Part shown: in pieces, positions 55,225 through 62,955 of the stretch
How positions within the stretch are numbered: the first letter of the stretch is position 1
Layout: the number at the start of each line of letters is the position of its first letter
Source of the DNA: Gemmatimonadaceae bacterium
Lineage (GTDB): Bacteria > Gemmatimonadota > Gemmatimonadetes > Gemmatimonadales > Gemmatimonadaceae
Reading direction: 5' to 3'
Assembly: GCA_019637445.1 (NCBI GenBank)
Contig: JAHBVS010000001.1
Span: 372,001 to 436,000 of the forward strand
DNA length: 64,000 nt
Notes under the pieces: generated by a model
The model's input: the letters and a program-made list of their open reading frames with translations, nothing else
Database searches by the model: none
Told to the model about the DNA's origin: nothing
Position numbers and translations under genes: made by a program

Positions 55225-56982
55225 GTGTCGACCCACCGTCGCTTCGCCACGCCACTGTTGCTGCTCGCCCTTGCGGTCTTCGTGCCCGGCGCGGCCGGCG
55301 CACAGGCTCACGCCACTGACAGCAGCGCCGCCCCGCCGCTCGATCCCCGCAGCTTCGGCGTCCGCGAGCAGGCCCGCTTCGAGTCGTTTCGCCGCGCCCA
55401 CCTACCGTTCAGTCGAGGCGCCAGCGGCAGCCGCTGCGAGGAGGTGGTGGGCCGCTTCTGCTACTGGTATGACGAGACCGCCGCGCCCGTGCCGGAGCCT
55501 GCCCAGACGGCGGAGGCGCGCGGGCGCCTGCTCGTTGTGCTCGACTCGCTGGTCGCGCTGAATCCGACCGACACCTGGCTCACCGGCCAGCTCGTGCGGT
55601 ACCTCGACGAGGACGGCAAGGGCGAACGGGCACTGGACGCGGCACGTGCCTGCAAGGCGTTCGGCTGGTGGTGCGACGCCCTTCAGGGCTTCGCCCTGCA
55701 TCGGTTGGGCCGATACCGCGACGCCGAACATGCCTTCGACCGCCTGCTCGAGGCCCTCCCGGTCGGAGAGCGCTGTCGCTGGACCGACATCTCCCTGTAC
55801 CTCGACGAGGACTCGCGCCGGCAATACCAGCGAAGCAGCTGCGGCAGCGAGCAACGCGAGGCCTTCGAACGCCGCACCTGGTGGCTCTCGCGTGTGCGCT
55901 ACGGCATCCAGGGCAACGACTCCCGCACGGAGCACTTCGCGCGGCTCACATACGTGGAGTTCCTGCGCGGCGCTGTGTCGGCGTATCCCTTCGGCTTTGA
56001 CGAGGACGAACGCGAGCTCGTGCTGCGATTTGGCTGGCCCGACAGTTGGTCCCGCGGGCCCGACGCCCCGATGGGGCTCGGCGGACCGGCACAGCTGAAC
56101 GTGGTCGGCAGCGAGCCCACGCCGGCCTACCGCTACATCCCGCCGCACCACGTCCTCACCTCGCCCATCGTCTCCGACTCGATCGACTGGGCCGTGCAGC
56201 TGCCGCCCGTGGTGGCGCGCTACCACCCGCCCTACGCCAAGCAGTTGGTGATGCTGGAGCACCAGCAGGCGCTGTTCCGACGCGGGGACACCGCACTGGT
56301 GGTGCTCGCCTACGACGTCGGCGACTTGACCGCATTCACCGGCACCGCGCTCGAGGGATCACTCACATTGTCGCCGGGCGGCGAGCCGCGGGAATTCGAG
56401 ACGGTTGCGCGCGATGTGCCGGCAACCGGACGCCTCACGGCGCGCGCGCCCTGGGGGCCCTTGTTGATGAGCGCGGAGATTGCCGCACCCGCGCGTTCGG
56501 CCCTCGCCCGCGCCCGCTACGGCGTGCGGCCACCGTATGCCGTCGGTACCCGCGTCGCGCTCTCTGACTTGCTGTTCTACAAGCCGTACGGGGAACTGCC
56601 GTCGAGCGTCGAGCAAGCCATTCCCCACGCACTCAGCACACAGCGGGTGCCGCCCGACGGCAAGCTGGGCGTGTACTGGGAGGTCTACAACACGAACCCG
56701 TCCGGTGAGCGCCTGAGCGTCTCATTGACGATCGTCCCGGAGACCGAGGAAGCGGGCTTCTTCCGTCGTGGGCTGCAGGCCCTTCGCCTGGCCAAGGAGT
56801 CGGCGCCCGTGAGCCTGTCGGTGGAGGATGTCTCCACCCGCGGCGCTCCGTTCACGGCGCGAGCGCTCGAGCTCGACATCTCGACGCTCCGCCCGGGAGA
56901 CTACCTCGTGCAGCTGGAGATCGGCGTCGAAGGCCAGTTCGTGTTGCGCACCGACCGCCGACTCGTCGTCGTAGCACCCTGA
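55225..56982 (+). CDS. Large secreted protein with TPR-like and GWxTD-like regions
   Basis: A 585-aa exported protein: signal peptide (residues 1-26, ending GAAGAQA), a helical region with TPR-like repeats (about 85-190, e.g. LDAARACKAFGWWCDALQGF then LHRLGRYRDAEHAF), a middle segment with the FGWPDSW motif and a C-terminal beta-rich half. FGxPD followed by a beta domain recalls GWxTD-type periplasmic proteins of Bacteroidota and Gemmatimonadota, but the GWxTD pentapeptide itself is absent. Function unknown. GTG at 55225 is favoured over an upstream ATG-rich stretch because it starts the signal peptide and has TATCAT 6 nt upstream. Confidence 0.68.
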   Translation: MSTHRRFATPLLLLALAVFVPGAAGAQAHATDSSAAPPLDPRSFGVREQARFESFRRAHLPFSRGASGSRCEEVVGRFCYWYDETAAPVPEPAQTAEARGRLLVVLDSLVALNPTDTWLTGQLVRYLDEDGKGERALDAARACKAFGWWCDALQGFALHRLGRYRDAEHAFDRLLEALPVGERCRWTDISLYLDEDSRRQYQRSSCGSEQREAFERRTWWLSRVRYGIQGNDSRTEHFARLTYVEFLRGAVSAYPFGFDEDERELVLRFGWPDSWSRGPDAPMGLGGPAQLNVVGSEPTPAYRYIPPHHVLTSPIVSDSIDWAVQLPPVVARYHPPYAKQLVMLEHQQALFRRGDTALVVLAYDVGDLTAFTGTALEGSLTLSPGGEPREFETVARDVPATGRLTARAPWGPLLMSAEIAAPARSALARARYGVRPPYAVGTRVALSDLLFYKPYGELPSSVEQAIPHALSTQRVPPDGKLGVYWEVYNTNPSGERLSVSLTIVPETEEAGFFRRGLQALRLAKESAPVSLSVEDVSTRGAPFTARALELDISTLRPGDYLVQLEIGVEGQFVLRTDRRLVVVAP

Positions 56983-57025
56983 GTCCGTCGGGCCGCCTCG
57001 CGCCCCTCGTTAGATTCCCGTCGCA

Positions 57026-57994
57026 ATGCCGTACCGCCATCTCCTTCCTGCCCTCGTCGTCGTCGCTGCGTTGGCCGGCGTGACCGCCGCTTCGAATGTC
57101 ACTTCGAATGCTGCCGTCTCGCCCGCTGAGTCGCCCGCGCCGGCGCTCGTCCAGGCCTCCCCGGACTCCCTGCGCGGACGGCCAAAGTCTGCAGGCACGA
57201 GCGCGCGCGCACTTCCCGGCGCGATCCTGCCGCACAAGCGCATCATCGCGTTCTACGGCAACCCGCTCTCGCGCCGGATGGGCGTGCTGGGCGAGTACCC
57301 AACCGACCAGATGCTGGCGATGCTGGACGCCGAAGTCGCGGCCTGGGAGGCCGCCGATCCCGACACGCCGGTGCAGCCCGCGCTGCAGATCATCACGGTC
57401 GTCGCCCGCGAACTGCCAGGTCCCGACAGCATGTATCGCGGCCGGATGGCCGACACGCTGGTTGAGCGCGTGCTCAAGTGGGCCGAGACGCGCGGGGCCA
57501 TCGTGTTCCTCGACTTCCAGGTCGGATACTCCAGCGTTGGCCAGGAACTGCCGCGCTACGAGCGATTCTTCCGTCTGCCGCACGTGCACGCCGCCATCGA
57601 CCCCGAGTTCTCGATGAAGAACGGCGGCATCCCCGGCAAGCGCATGGGCACGATGGACGCCAGCGACGTGAACGTCGCCATCCGCTACCTCGCCGACCTC
57701 GCCAAGCGACACGACCTGCCACCCAAGGTCCTCATCGTGCACCGCTTCACGCGACGCGGCGTCACCAACGCCGGCGACATCCGGCTCGACCCGCACGTGC
57801 AGGTCGTGATGCATATGGACGGCTTCGGGTCGCCAACGCTCAAGATGAACACCTGGCGGAACCACATCGTCCCCGAGCCCGTGCAGTTCGTGGGCTGGAA
57901 GCAGTTCTACAAGGAGCGCAACGACAATCCGCGCACGACGATCGAGCAGATCCTCGCGCTGCGCCCCAAGGTGCTGTACGTGCAGTACCAGTAG
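57026..57994 (+). CDS. Secreted conserved protein of unknown function
   Basis: A 322-aa exported protein. A signal peptide (residues 1-22) and Ala/Ser/Pro-rich linker to about residue 65 lead to a single globular domain starting KRIIAFYGNPLSRRMGVLGEYP. Alternating strands and helices follow (LQIITVVAREL, GAIVFLDFQVGYSS, AAIDPEFSM, KVLIVHRF, VQVVMHMDGFG), as in a TIM-barrel, with acidic and aromatic residues at strand ends. This resembles hypothetical proteins seen in actinobacteria and other groups; a glycoside-hydrolase-like or lyase activity is a guess only. ATG at 57026; TAGATT lies 9 nt upstream. It ends 9 bases before a convergent gene. Confidence 0.65.
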   Translation: MPYRHLLPALVVVAALAGVTAASNVTSNAAVSPAESPAPALVQASPDSLRGRPKSAGTSARALPGAILPHKRIIAFYGNPLSRRMGVLGEYPTDQMLAMLDAEVAAWEAADPDTPVQPALQIITVVARELPGPDSMYRGRMADTLVERVLKWAETRGAIVFLDFQVGYSSVGQELPRYERFFRLPHVHAAIDPEFSMKNGGIPGKRMGTMDASDVNVAIRYLADLAKRHDLPPKVLIVHRFTRRGVTNAGDIRLDPHVQVVMHMDGFGSPTLKMNTWRNHIVPEPVQFVGWKQFYKERNDNPRTTIEQILALRPKVLYVQYQ

Positions 57995-58003
57995 CGCCAG
58001 GCG

Positions 58004-58606
58004 CTACGGCAGCATGATCAGGCCGCGCGTCGCATCGGACTGCGCAAAGAGCTTCCCGTTGGGATTGTAGAAGAAGATCCGGCGCTGCCGTCCTTCGACA
58101 ATCGCATCCGCCGCGGCGAACTGCCGGGCCAGTGCCAGCTGGCCGTCCTCACGGATGGGGAACGTGGCGGCGGGATAGCTCACAAACACTTCGTCCTGCT
58201 GCACGTCCACCAGCGCGGTCGAGCGGGTCATCCGGATGACCGCCTCCGCTTCCTGCCGCTGCATCGGGGTCGCTTCGATCGGTGCGCCGCCGGTGCCCGT
58301 CCCGACCAGTTCCCCCTCGTCCGGGGAGGTGGCGATCCACAGCACCACGACGAGAATGATGCCCGCCGAGGAGAACTTGACGATGGGCGACTGGCGGCCG
58401 ATGAACCCGAGAAGCCGCCCGACCAGCCCGGGCGGGGCCACGGCCTGCACGCTCGAAGGCGTCGGCACGCTCGAAATCCCGCTTACCCCAGTCGTGCGGC
58501 GCGTCGGGCGCTTGCCAGGCCCGGCCTCCGCCTGCGGATACGGGGTGAAGCAGTACGGGCAGACCCGCTGGTTATTGCTCTCGCGTTCGCAGTTGGCGCA
58601 CAGCAT
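58004..58606 (-). CDS. Zinc-ribbon membrane protein of unknown function
   Basis: A 200-aa protein. The N-terminus has a CANC...CPYC zinc ribbon (Cys3, Cys6, Cys16, Cys19) of the type found in many small bacterial regulators and membrane proteins, then a Thr/Pro-rich linker, one transmembrane helix (about residues 78-95, SSAGIILVVVLWIA) and a soluble C-terminal domain of about 95 residues with a beta-rich look (ALVDVQQDEVFVSYPAATFPIRED). Cytosolic ribbon with an outer C-terminal domain is the likely topology. No named family recognised. ATG at 58606. Confidence 0.65.
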   Translation of the reverse strand: MLCANCERESNNQRVCPYCFTPYPQAEAGPGKRPTRRTTGVSGISSVPTPSSVQAVAPPGLVGRLLGFIGRQSPIVKFSSAGIILVVVLWIATSPDEGELVGTGTGGAPIEATPMQRQEAEAVIRMTRSTALVDVQQDEVFVSYPAATFPIREDGQLALARQFAAADAIVEGRQRRIFFYNPNGKLFAQSDATRGLIMLP

Positions 58607-58700
58607 TGCTACGTAATGAATCGTGCGGGCGTCGGCGCGGCAATGGTGCCGTCCCAGGCCCGCACCATCCTTCGCCCGCGCCGCGTGGCCGCCGCTTGAA

Positions 58701-58985
58701 TCAGGCGTTCTGGTACTGGGCCCTGGCCTGGTTCAAGCCACCGCCGTCGACGACGTTGCTGAACCCGGCGGCCTTGAGCGCCGCCGCGGCCGCCGCCGAG
58801 CGCGCGCCACTCGCGCAGTACACGAGAATTCGGCTGCCACGTCCGATCTCGGTCCGATCCACAAGCGCCTGCGGCAGCCGGTCGACCGGGATGTTCTCGG
58901 CGCCGTCGAGGCGGCCGAGCATGAACTCGAGGCGACTGCGCACATCGAGGACGACGTCAACGGAACGGTTCTGGAACTTGGGCAT
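58701..58985 (-). CDS. Single-domain rhodanese
   Basis: A 94-aa cytosolic rhodanese-like sulfurtransferase covering one complete domain: VDVVLDVRSRLEFMLGRL (entry, with the DVR motif), ENIPVDRLPQAL, then the catalytic loop YCASGARSAAAA with active Cys57 and the closing helix ALKAAGFSNVVDGGG. Such proteins carry persulfide sulfur from thiosulfate, glutathione persulfide or other donors. A TTGACG-17-TAAAAT promoter lies just upstream, at the end of the DUF423 gene. It follows GMC and DUF423 on the same strand but with its own promoter, so it may be a separate transcript. Confidence 0.88.
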   Translation of the reverse strand: MPKFQNRSVDVVLDVRSRLEFMLGRLDGAENIPVDRLPQALVDRTEIGRGSRILVYCASGARSAAAAAALKAAGFSNVVDGGGLNQARAQYQNA

Positions 58986-59027
58986 GCAGACCTGTCGATT
59001 GAAAGTGACTATATAACTATTCCGTTG

Positions 59028-59056
59028 ATTTTAGACGCGCTGGGACCTTCCGTCAA
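59028..59056 (-). promoter_or_regulatory. Sigma-70-like promoter of the rhodanese gene
   Basis: On the minus strand TTGACG (59051-59056), 17-bp spacer, TAAAAT (59028-59033). The predicted leader of about 35 nt contains an AT-rich stretch TTATATAGT, unusual in this GC-rich region and a possible operator, overlapping the DUF423 stop codon. Confidence 0.55.
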
Positions 59057-59442
59057 GCCCTTCCCGCCGCGACCGCGAAGGCAACCCAACCCGCAAGCAA
59101 GCAGGCCCCTCCGAGCGGCGTGACCGGACCCAGCCAACGCGCCCCGCTCAGGGCCAGGGCATACAGCGATCCGCTGAATAGCAGCGTGCCTGCTACGAAC
59201 AACCAGCCGGCAACTCGTATTGGACCGCCGGCGCCGCTGGTCGTCGCGGCAACTGACCGTCCGACAAACAACGCCACGGCAATGATCGCCAACGCGTGGT
59301 ACATCTGATAGCGCACCGCCGTCTCAAAGGTCTCCAGCGACCGCGGATCAAGTCGCTCCTTGAGCGCGTGGGCACCGAAGGCGCCAGCCGCCACGGCCAT
59401 TGCCGCCGAAAGACTGCCGATCACGAGAAAGAGGCGCTGCAT
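59053..59442 (-). CDS. DUF423 membrane protein
   Basis: A 129-aa protein with four transmembrane helices. Family hallmarks are the N-terminal GSLSAAMAVAAGAFGAHALKERL and the TAVRYQMYHALAIIAVAL motif near residues 43-60, followed by FVAGTLLFSGSLYALAL and the closing PLGGACLLAGWVAFAV. DUF423 proteins are small inner-membrane proteins of unknown function found across bacteria. The ATG at 59442 overlaps the GMC oxidoreductase stop by one base (TGATG), so the two are translated together. Confidence 0.88.
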   Translation of the reverse strand: MQRLFLVIGSLSAAMAVAAGAFGAHALKERLDPRSLETFETAVRYQMYHALAIIAVALFVGRSVAATTSGAGGPIRVAGWLFVAGTLLFSGSLYALALSGARWLGPVTPLGGACLLAGWVAFAVAAGRA

Positions 59443-61073
59443 CAAGTCTCCGCTGCTGCGTTGGGGGGAACGGTCCGGGGCGCCGCGGACCGCGACGCCG
59501 GCGGCAGCTGCGACATCGCGTGCTCCGCCAGCGCCGTAATCGTGAGTGACGGGTTCACGCCGGGATTGGCCGGCATGGCCGACCCGTCACAGATAATGAA
59601 GTTCTCGTAGCCGAAGGCGCGCAGCTGGTGGTCCACCACACCGCGCGAAGCGTCGGCGCCAATCACGGCACCGCCCAGCAGGTGCGCCGTTGTGGGAATG
59701 TTCGCCGCCGCCTCGAACACGCTGCTGTGGGCGAAGCCGCCGGTCCGTTGCGCCAGCCACTCCGCCGCCGCGTTCGCCACCGGGATGAACGTTGGGTTCG
59801 GGCGTTCGCGATGCTGCGACGTCCGCAGTCCCCAGCCGCCGAGCAAGCCGCGACGCAGCCGCAGGGCTATGGCGTTGTCGTTCGTCTGCATCACCAACAC
59901 GACCAGGGTGCGCTTGCTCCAGCCGACGGGGATTCGCGAGCGCAGGAAACGGAGGGGATGCCGGGCAATGGCCGCCAGCAGCATCAACGGCCGCGTCAGT
60001 CGCGTGCCCTTTCCCGTGAGCGGCGCGAGCAACGTCATCAGGAAGTCCCCGTGACGCCCATACGTACACAGCTCGATGTGCGTGTCCTCGTCGGGATGTA
60101 CACTGCCACTGATGGCCACGTCCTGCCAGGGCTTTGTGGCGTCGTCCGGCAAGGTCACGGCGAGGATGCTCTCGCTGTTCGTGCGGACCAGCTCACCGAC
60201 ACGGTCGGACAGGCGCGGCAGCGTTCCCGCCTGCTTGTTCCGCAGCAGCAGCCGATTCGTGCCCAGCGCCCCTGCCGCGACGACCACGCCGCGCGTCGTG
60301 AGCGTTCGGCGCCCGGCGCCAAACCAGGCACCCGGACGGCACAGTGTCACACGATAGCCGTCGCTGCCGTCGGCAGCGCCAATCGGCTCAATGAACTCCA
60401 CTTCGGATTCCGCGAGCACCGAAGCGCCACGACGCTCGGCGAACCACAAGTAGTTCTTCAGCAGCGTGTTCTTGGCACCGACGCGACAGCCCACCATACA
60501 GGCGCCGCAGCGCGTGCAGCCCGTGCGCCGCGGACCCTCACCGCCGAAGTATGGATCGTCCGTCGTCCGCCCTGGTTCGCCGAAGTACACGCCAACCGGC
60601 GTGCGCGTGAATGTCTCCGGGACCTCAAGGTGCTCCCCCAACTCCCGCAGCAGCGACTGCGCCGTACTCTCGAACGGCACCTCAGTGACCCCCAGCATCC
60701 GCTCGGCCGTGACGAAGTGCGGCGCGAGCGCCCGCTCCCAGTCGCCCAAGCCAGCCCACTGCGCATTTCTATAGAAGGCGGACTTGGCGCGGTAGAGCGT
60801 GTTGGCGTAGACCGTGCTCCCGCCGCCGACGGCCGCGCCTGCGGCGATGAAGACATCCTTGAGCGGGAGCAGCCGCGTAATGCCCCGAAGGCCGAGCGCA
60901 GGCCACCACAGGAAGCGCCGCAGATCCCAACTGGACTTCGCGTAGTCCTGGTCAGCGTAGCGCCGGCCAGCCTCGAGCACCGCTACGCGATAGCCCTTCT
61001 CGGCGAGCCGAAGCGCGGCCACGCTACCGCCGAATCCAGAGCCGACAATCAGCCAATCGTAGTCGTGGGCCAC
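59442..61073 (-). CDS. GMC-type FAD-dependent oxidoreductase with Cys cluster
   Basis: A 543-aa flavoprotein of the GMC/cholesterol-oxidase-like group. The FAD Rossmann motif GSGFGGSVAA (11-20) leads to VLEAG, and the GMC signature GGGSTVYANTLY lies at 83-94. The C-terminal NPGVNPSLTITALAEHAMSQL is the family's closing FAD-binding helix. Between 186 and 196 it carries C-x2-C-x2-C-x3-C (GCTRCGACMVGC), a ferredoxin-like cluster seen in some members of this bacterial subgroup, which suggests an iron-sulfur centre. Alcohol or sterol oxidation is possible but unproven. The GTG at 61073 is 78 bp from divergent arsR. Confidence 0.85.
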   Translation of the reverse strand: MAHDYDWLIVGSGFGGSVAALRLAEKGYRVAVLEAGRRYADQDYAKSSWDLRRFLWWPALGLRGITRLLPLKDVFIAAGAAVGGGSTVYANTLYRAKSAFYRNAQWAGLGDWERALAPHFVTAERMLGVTEVPFESTAQSLLRELGEHLEVPETFTRTPVGVYFGEPGRTTDDPYFGGEGPRRTGCTRCGACMVGCRVGAKNTLLKNYLWFAERRGASVLAESEVEFIEPIGAADGSDGYRVTLCRPGAWFGAGRRTLTTRGVVVAAGALGTNRLLLRNKQAGTLPRLSDRVGELVRTNSESILAVTLPDDATKPWQDVAISGSVHPDEDTHIELCTYGRHGDFLMTLLAPLTGKGTRLTRPLMLLAAIARHPLRFLRSRIPVGWSKRTLVVLVMQTNDNAIALRLRRGLLGGWGLRTSQHRERPNPTFIPVANAAAEWLAQRTGGFAHSSVFEAAANIPTTAHLLGGAVIGADASRGVVDHQLRAFGYENFIICDGSAMPANPGVNPSLTITALAEHAMSQLPPASRSAAPRTVPPNAAAET

Positions 61074-61116
61074 CGGAGGAATGTGCGCGCTGGACGAGAG
61101 GAAGCGAAGTGAGCAC

Positions 61117-61144
61117 TTGACACATCAAAAATGGTTGATATAAT
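61117..61144 (+). promoter_or_regulatory. arsR promoter with embedded ATCAA-N6-TTGAT operator
   Basis: TTGACA (61117-61122), 16-bp spacer, TATAAT (61139-61144): both hexamers match the sigma-70 consensus exactly. The spacer holds ATCAA-AAATGG-TTGAT (61124-61139), an inverted repeat of the ArsR/SmtB type whose right arm overlaps the -10. The -10 ends 6 nt before the arsR ATG, so the mRNA should be leaderless. Confidence 0.8.
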
Positions 61145-61150
61145 TGGCCT

Positions 61151-61483
61151 ATGCCCGTTGCAGCCATCAACCTCGCCCGCGCCCGTCAGCTGTTCCACGC
61201 GCTGTCGGACGAAACCCGACTCGGCATCGTCGAGATGCTGCGCGACGGCGAACGCTGCGTCTGTGACCTGCAGGCCGAACTCGACGCGGCGCAGTCGCGC
61301 CTCTCGTTTCACCTCAAGGTGCTGAAGGATGCCGGGATCGTGACCGACCGGCGCGAGGGGCGGTGGGCCTACTACACGTTGGCGTCGGATACTCTCGGCG
61401 AGGCCCACGACGTCCTGCGCGTGCTGGCCACCGAGCGCCCCGCAGGCCGTCAACTCCGCGTCTTCGGCCGCTGCTGCGGCTGA
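61151..61483 (+). CDS. arsR: ArsR-family arsenite-responsive repressor
   Basis: A 110-aa winged-helix repressor. It has the ELCVCDL-like sensor motif ERCVCDLQ (Cys36, Cys38), followed by the recognition helix [17 protein letters not shown]. The C-terminus ends in a vicinal cysteine pair (RCCG; Cys108, Cys109) that could supply a third As(III) ligand, as in some ArsR types. Binding of arsenite or antimonite would release it from the operators at 61124-61139 and 61503-61518. The ATG at 61151 lies 6 nt after a consensus -10, with no Shine-Dalgarno sequence. Terminal codons form a hairpin followed by a T-tract. Confidence 0.93.
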   Translation: MPVAAINLARARQLFHALSDETRLGIVEMLRDGERCVCDLQAELDAAQSRLSFHLKVLKDAGIVTDRREGRWAYYTLASDTLGEAHDVLRVLATERPAGRQLRVFGRCCG

Positions 61484-61493
61484 TCTTTTTTTT
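61466..61493 (+). terminator. Terminator-like hairpin overlapping the arsR stop
   Basis: GCCGC (61467-61471), TGCT loop, GCGGC (61476-61480), then TGATC and eight Ts (61486-61493). The stem is made by the Gly-Arg-Cys-Cys-Gly codons. The 5-bp stem with 5 nt before the T-tract makes partial termination more likely than complete. Confidence 0.55.
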
Positions 61494-61518
61494 GACTTTC
61501 TCATCAACATTTCTTGAT
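61492..61518 (+). promoter_or_regulatory. Second ArsR operator and possible promoter upstream of arsM
   Basis: ATCAA-CATTTC-TTGAT (61503-61518) repeats the inverted repeat and 6-bp spacing of the arsR operator. TTGACT (61492-61497) could serve as -35 with TTGATA (61514-61519) as a weak -10, 16 bp apart. Immediately downstream is AGGAG before the arsM GTG. Confidence 0.65.
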
Positions 61519-61530
61519 AGGAGTTTTGCC

Positions 61531-62415
61531 GTGGCTACCGAACAACGAAGCGCCGAGAACGTCACCCAGATCGTGCGGCAGAAGTACGGCGAGGCCGCGC
61601 GCCGCGTGCTCGACGCGGGTGAGCAGGCCTCCTGCTGTGGCCCGGTGAACTCCTGCTGTGGCGGCGCGGCCTTCAACGGCAGCACCGACCCCATCACCTC
61701 GAACCTGTACGTCTCGGGTGAGACGCAGGAACTGCCGAGTGCTGCGGTGCTCGCCTCGCTCGGCTGTGGAAACCCGACGGCGTTGGCGGCGCTGAACCCC
61801 GGCGAGGTTGTGCTGGACCTTGGCTCCGGCGGCGGCATCGACGTGCTGCTCTCCGCGCGGCGCGTGGGAGCGACGGGCAAGGCCTTCGGCCTCGACATGA
61901 CCGATGAGATGCTCGAACTGGCGCGCCGCAACGCCGACGAGGCCGGCGTGTCCAACGTCGAGTTCATGAAGGGCAACATTGAAGCCATCCCGCTGCCGGA
62001 CGCGTCGGTGGACGTGATCATCTCCAACTGCGTGATCAACCTCTCGGCCGACAAGCCCACCGTGCTACGTGAGGCCTTCCGCGTGCTCAAGCCCGGCGGC
62101 CGCTTCGCGGTGAGCGACGTGATTGTGCGCGGTGAGGTCCCGGCGGCGGTGCGGCGGTCGATGGAGCTCTGGGTGGGCTGCGTGGCCGGTGCGCTCGAGG
62201 AGAGCGAGTTCAAGGCGCTGTTGCGCGACGTCGGATTCGAGGACGTGGACATCGAGCCCACGCGTGTCTACAAGAGCGAGGACGCGCGGGTGTTTCTCGA
62301 GGAAGCGGGACTCGACGTGGACGCGAGCATCGCGGACATCGACGGACGCTTCATGTCCGGCTTCGTGCGCGCCACCAAGCCGCGCAACGCTGTCGGCGCC
62401 GCAGCGACGGCATGA
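61531..62415 (+). CDS. arsM: Arsenite S-adenosylmethionine methyltransferase
   Basis: A 294-aa enzyme methylating As(III) to mono-, di- and trimethyl forms. The SAM motif [12 protein letters not shown] (94-105) and [10 protein letters not shown] are present. Arsenic-binding cysteines by family alignment are Cys79 (LGCGNP), Cys167 (ISNCVINLS) and Cys217 (WVGCVAGAL); extra Cys pairs CCGPVNSCC (35, 36, 42, 43) sit near the N-terminus. The start is GTG at 61531 with AGGAG 8 nt upstream, unlike the leaderless arsR. Its stop overlaps the arsC ATG (ATGA). Methylation plus efflux gives two detoxification routes. Confidence 0.94.
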   Translation: MATEQRSAENVTQIVRQKYGEAARRVLDAGEQASCCGPVNSCCGGAAFNGSTDPITSNLYVSGETQELPSAAVLASLGCGNPTALAALNPGEVVLDLGSGGGIDVLLSARRVGATGKAFGLDMTDEMLELARRNADEAGVSNVEFMKGNIEAIPLPDASVDVIISNCVINLSADKPTVLREAFRVLKPGGRFAVSDVIVRGEVPAAVRRSMELWVGCVAGALEESEFKALLRDVGFEDVDIEPTRVYKSEDARVFLEEAGLDVDASIADIDGRFMSGFVRATKPRNAVGAAATA

Positions 62416-62939
62416 TGCAGCTGCCGCAGGTACCAGGTGCCTTCCGGGTGCTGGTGCTCTGCACTGGCAACTCGGCGCGCAGCCAGATCGCCGAGGCGCT
62501 GCTGGCGACCCGGGGAGCATCACGGGTCGCCGGCCGCGTGGAGGCCGACAGCGCCGGCTCGCGACCCGCGGCGCGCGTGAATCCATTTGCCCTCGAGGAG
62601 CTGGCGCGACAGGGAATCAGGTGGGCGGGCCGCGTGCCGAAGTCGATCGACGACGTCGCCGATCAGCGCTTTGGGCTCGTCATCACCGTCTGCGACAACG
62701 CGCGTGAGGCCTGTCCGTACTTCCCCGGTGCATTTGCGCAGGTGCACTGGGGACTCCCCGATCCCGCGGACCACACGGAGCCCACTGCGGCGCGGCGCGC
62801 CTTCGCCGCCACGTTCGACGCGCTCGCGGAGCGTGTGGACGCGCTGCTGGCCCTGCCACTGCAGGAGCTGGATGACGCCGCCCTGACACAGGCAGCGCAG
62901 GCGATTCACGACGCGCGGCAGCAGCCAAGCTTCGAATGA
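62412..62939 (+). CDS. arsC: Arsenate reductase, thioredoxin-coupled (LMW-phosphatase fold)
   Basis: A 175-aa arsenate reductase converting As(V) to As(III) for export or methylation. The P-loop LCTGNSARSQIAEA carries nucleophile Cys17, and the relay cysteines Cys94 and Cys101 (VCDNAREACPYFPG) keep the 7-residue spacing of the S. aureus pI258 enzyme. This implies recycling by thioredoxin, for which trxC at 957-1409 is one source. DPADH near residue 117 supplies the general acid Asp. It is about 40 residues longer than pI258 ArsC, with a helical C-terminal tail. ATG overlaps the arsM stop by 4 bases. Confidence 0.94.
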   Translation: MMQLPQVPGAFRVLVLCTGNSARSQIAEALLATRGASRVAGRVEADSAGSRPAARVNPFALEELARQGIRWAGRVPKSIDDVADQRFGLVITVCDNAREACPYFPGAFAQVHWGLPDPADHTEPTAARRAFAATFDALAERVDALLALPLQELDDAALTQAAQAIHDARQQPSFE

Positions 62940-62955
62940 CCCCCACCCCCGCACC

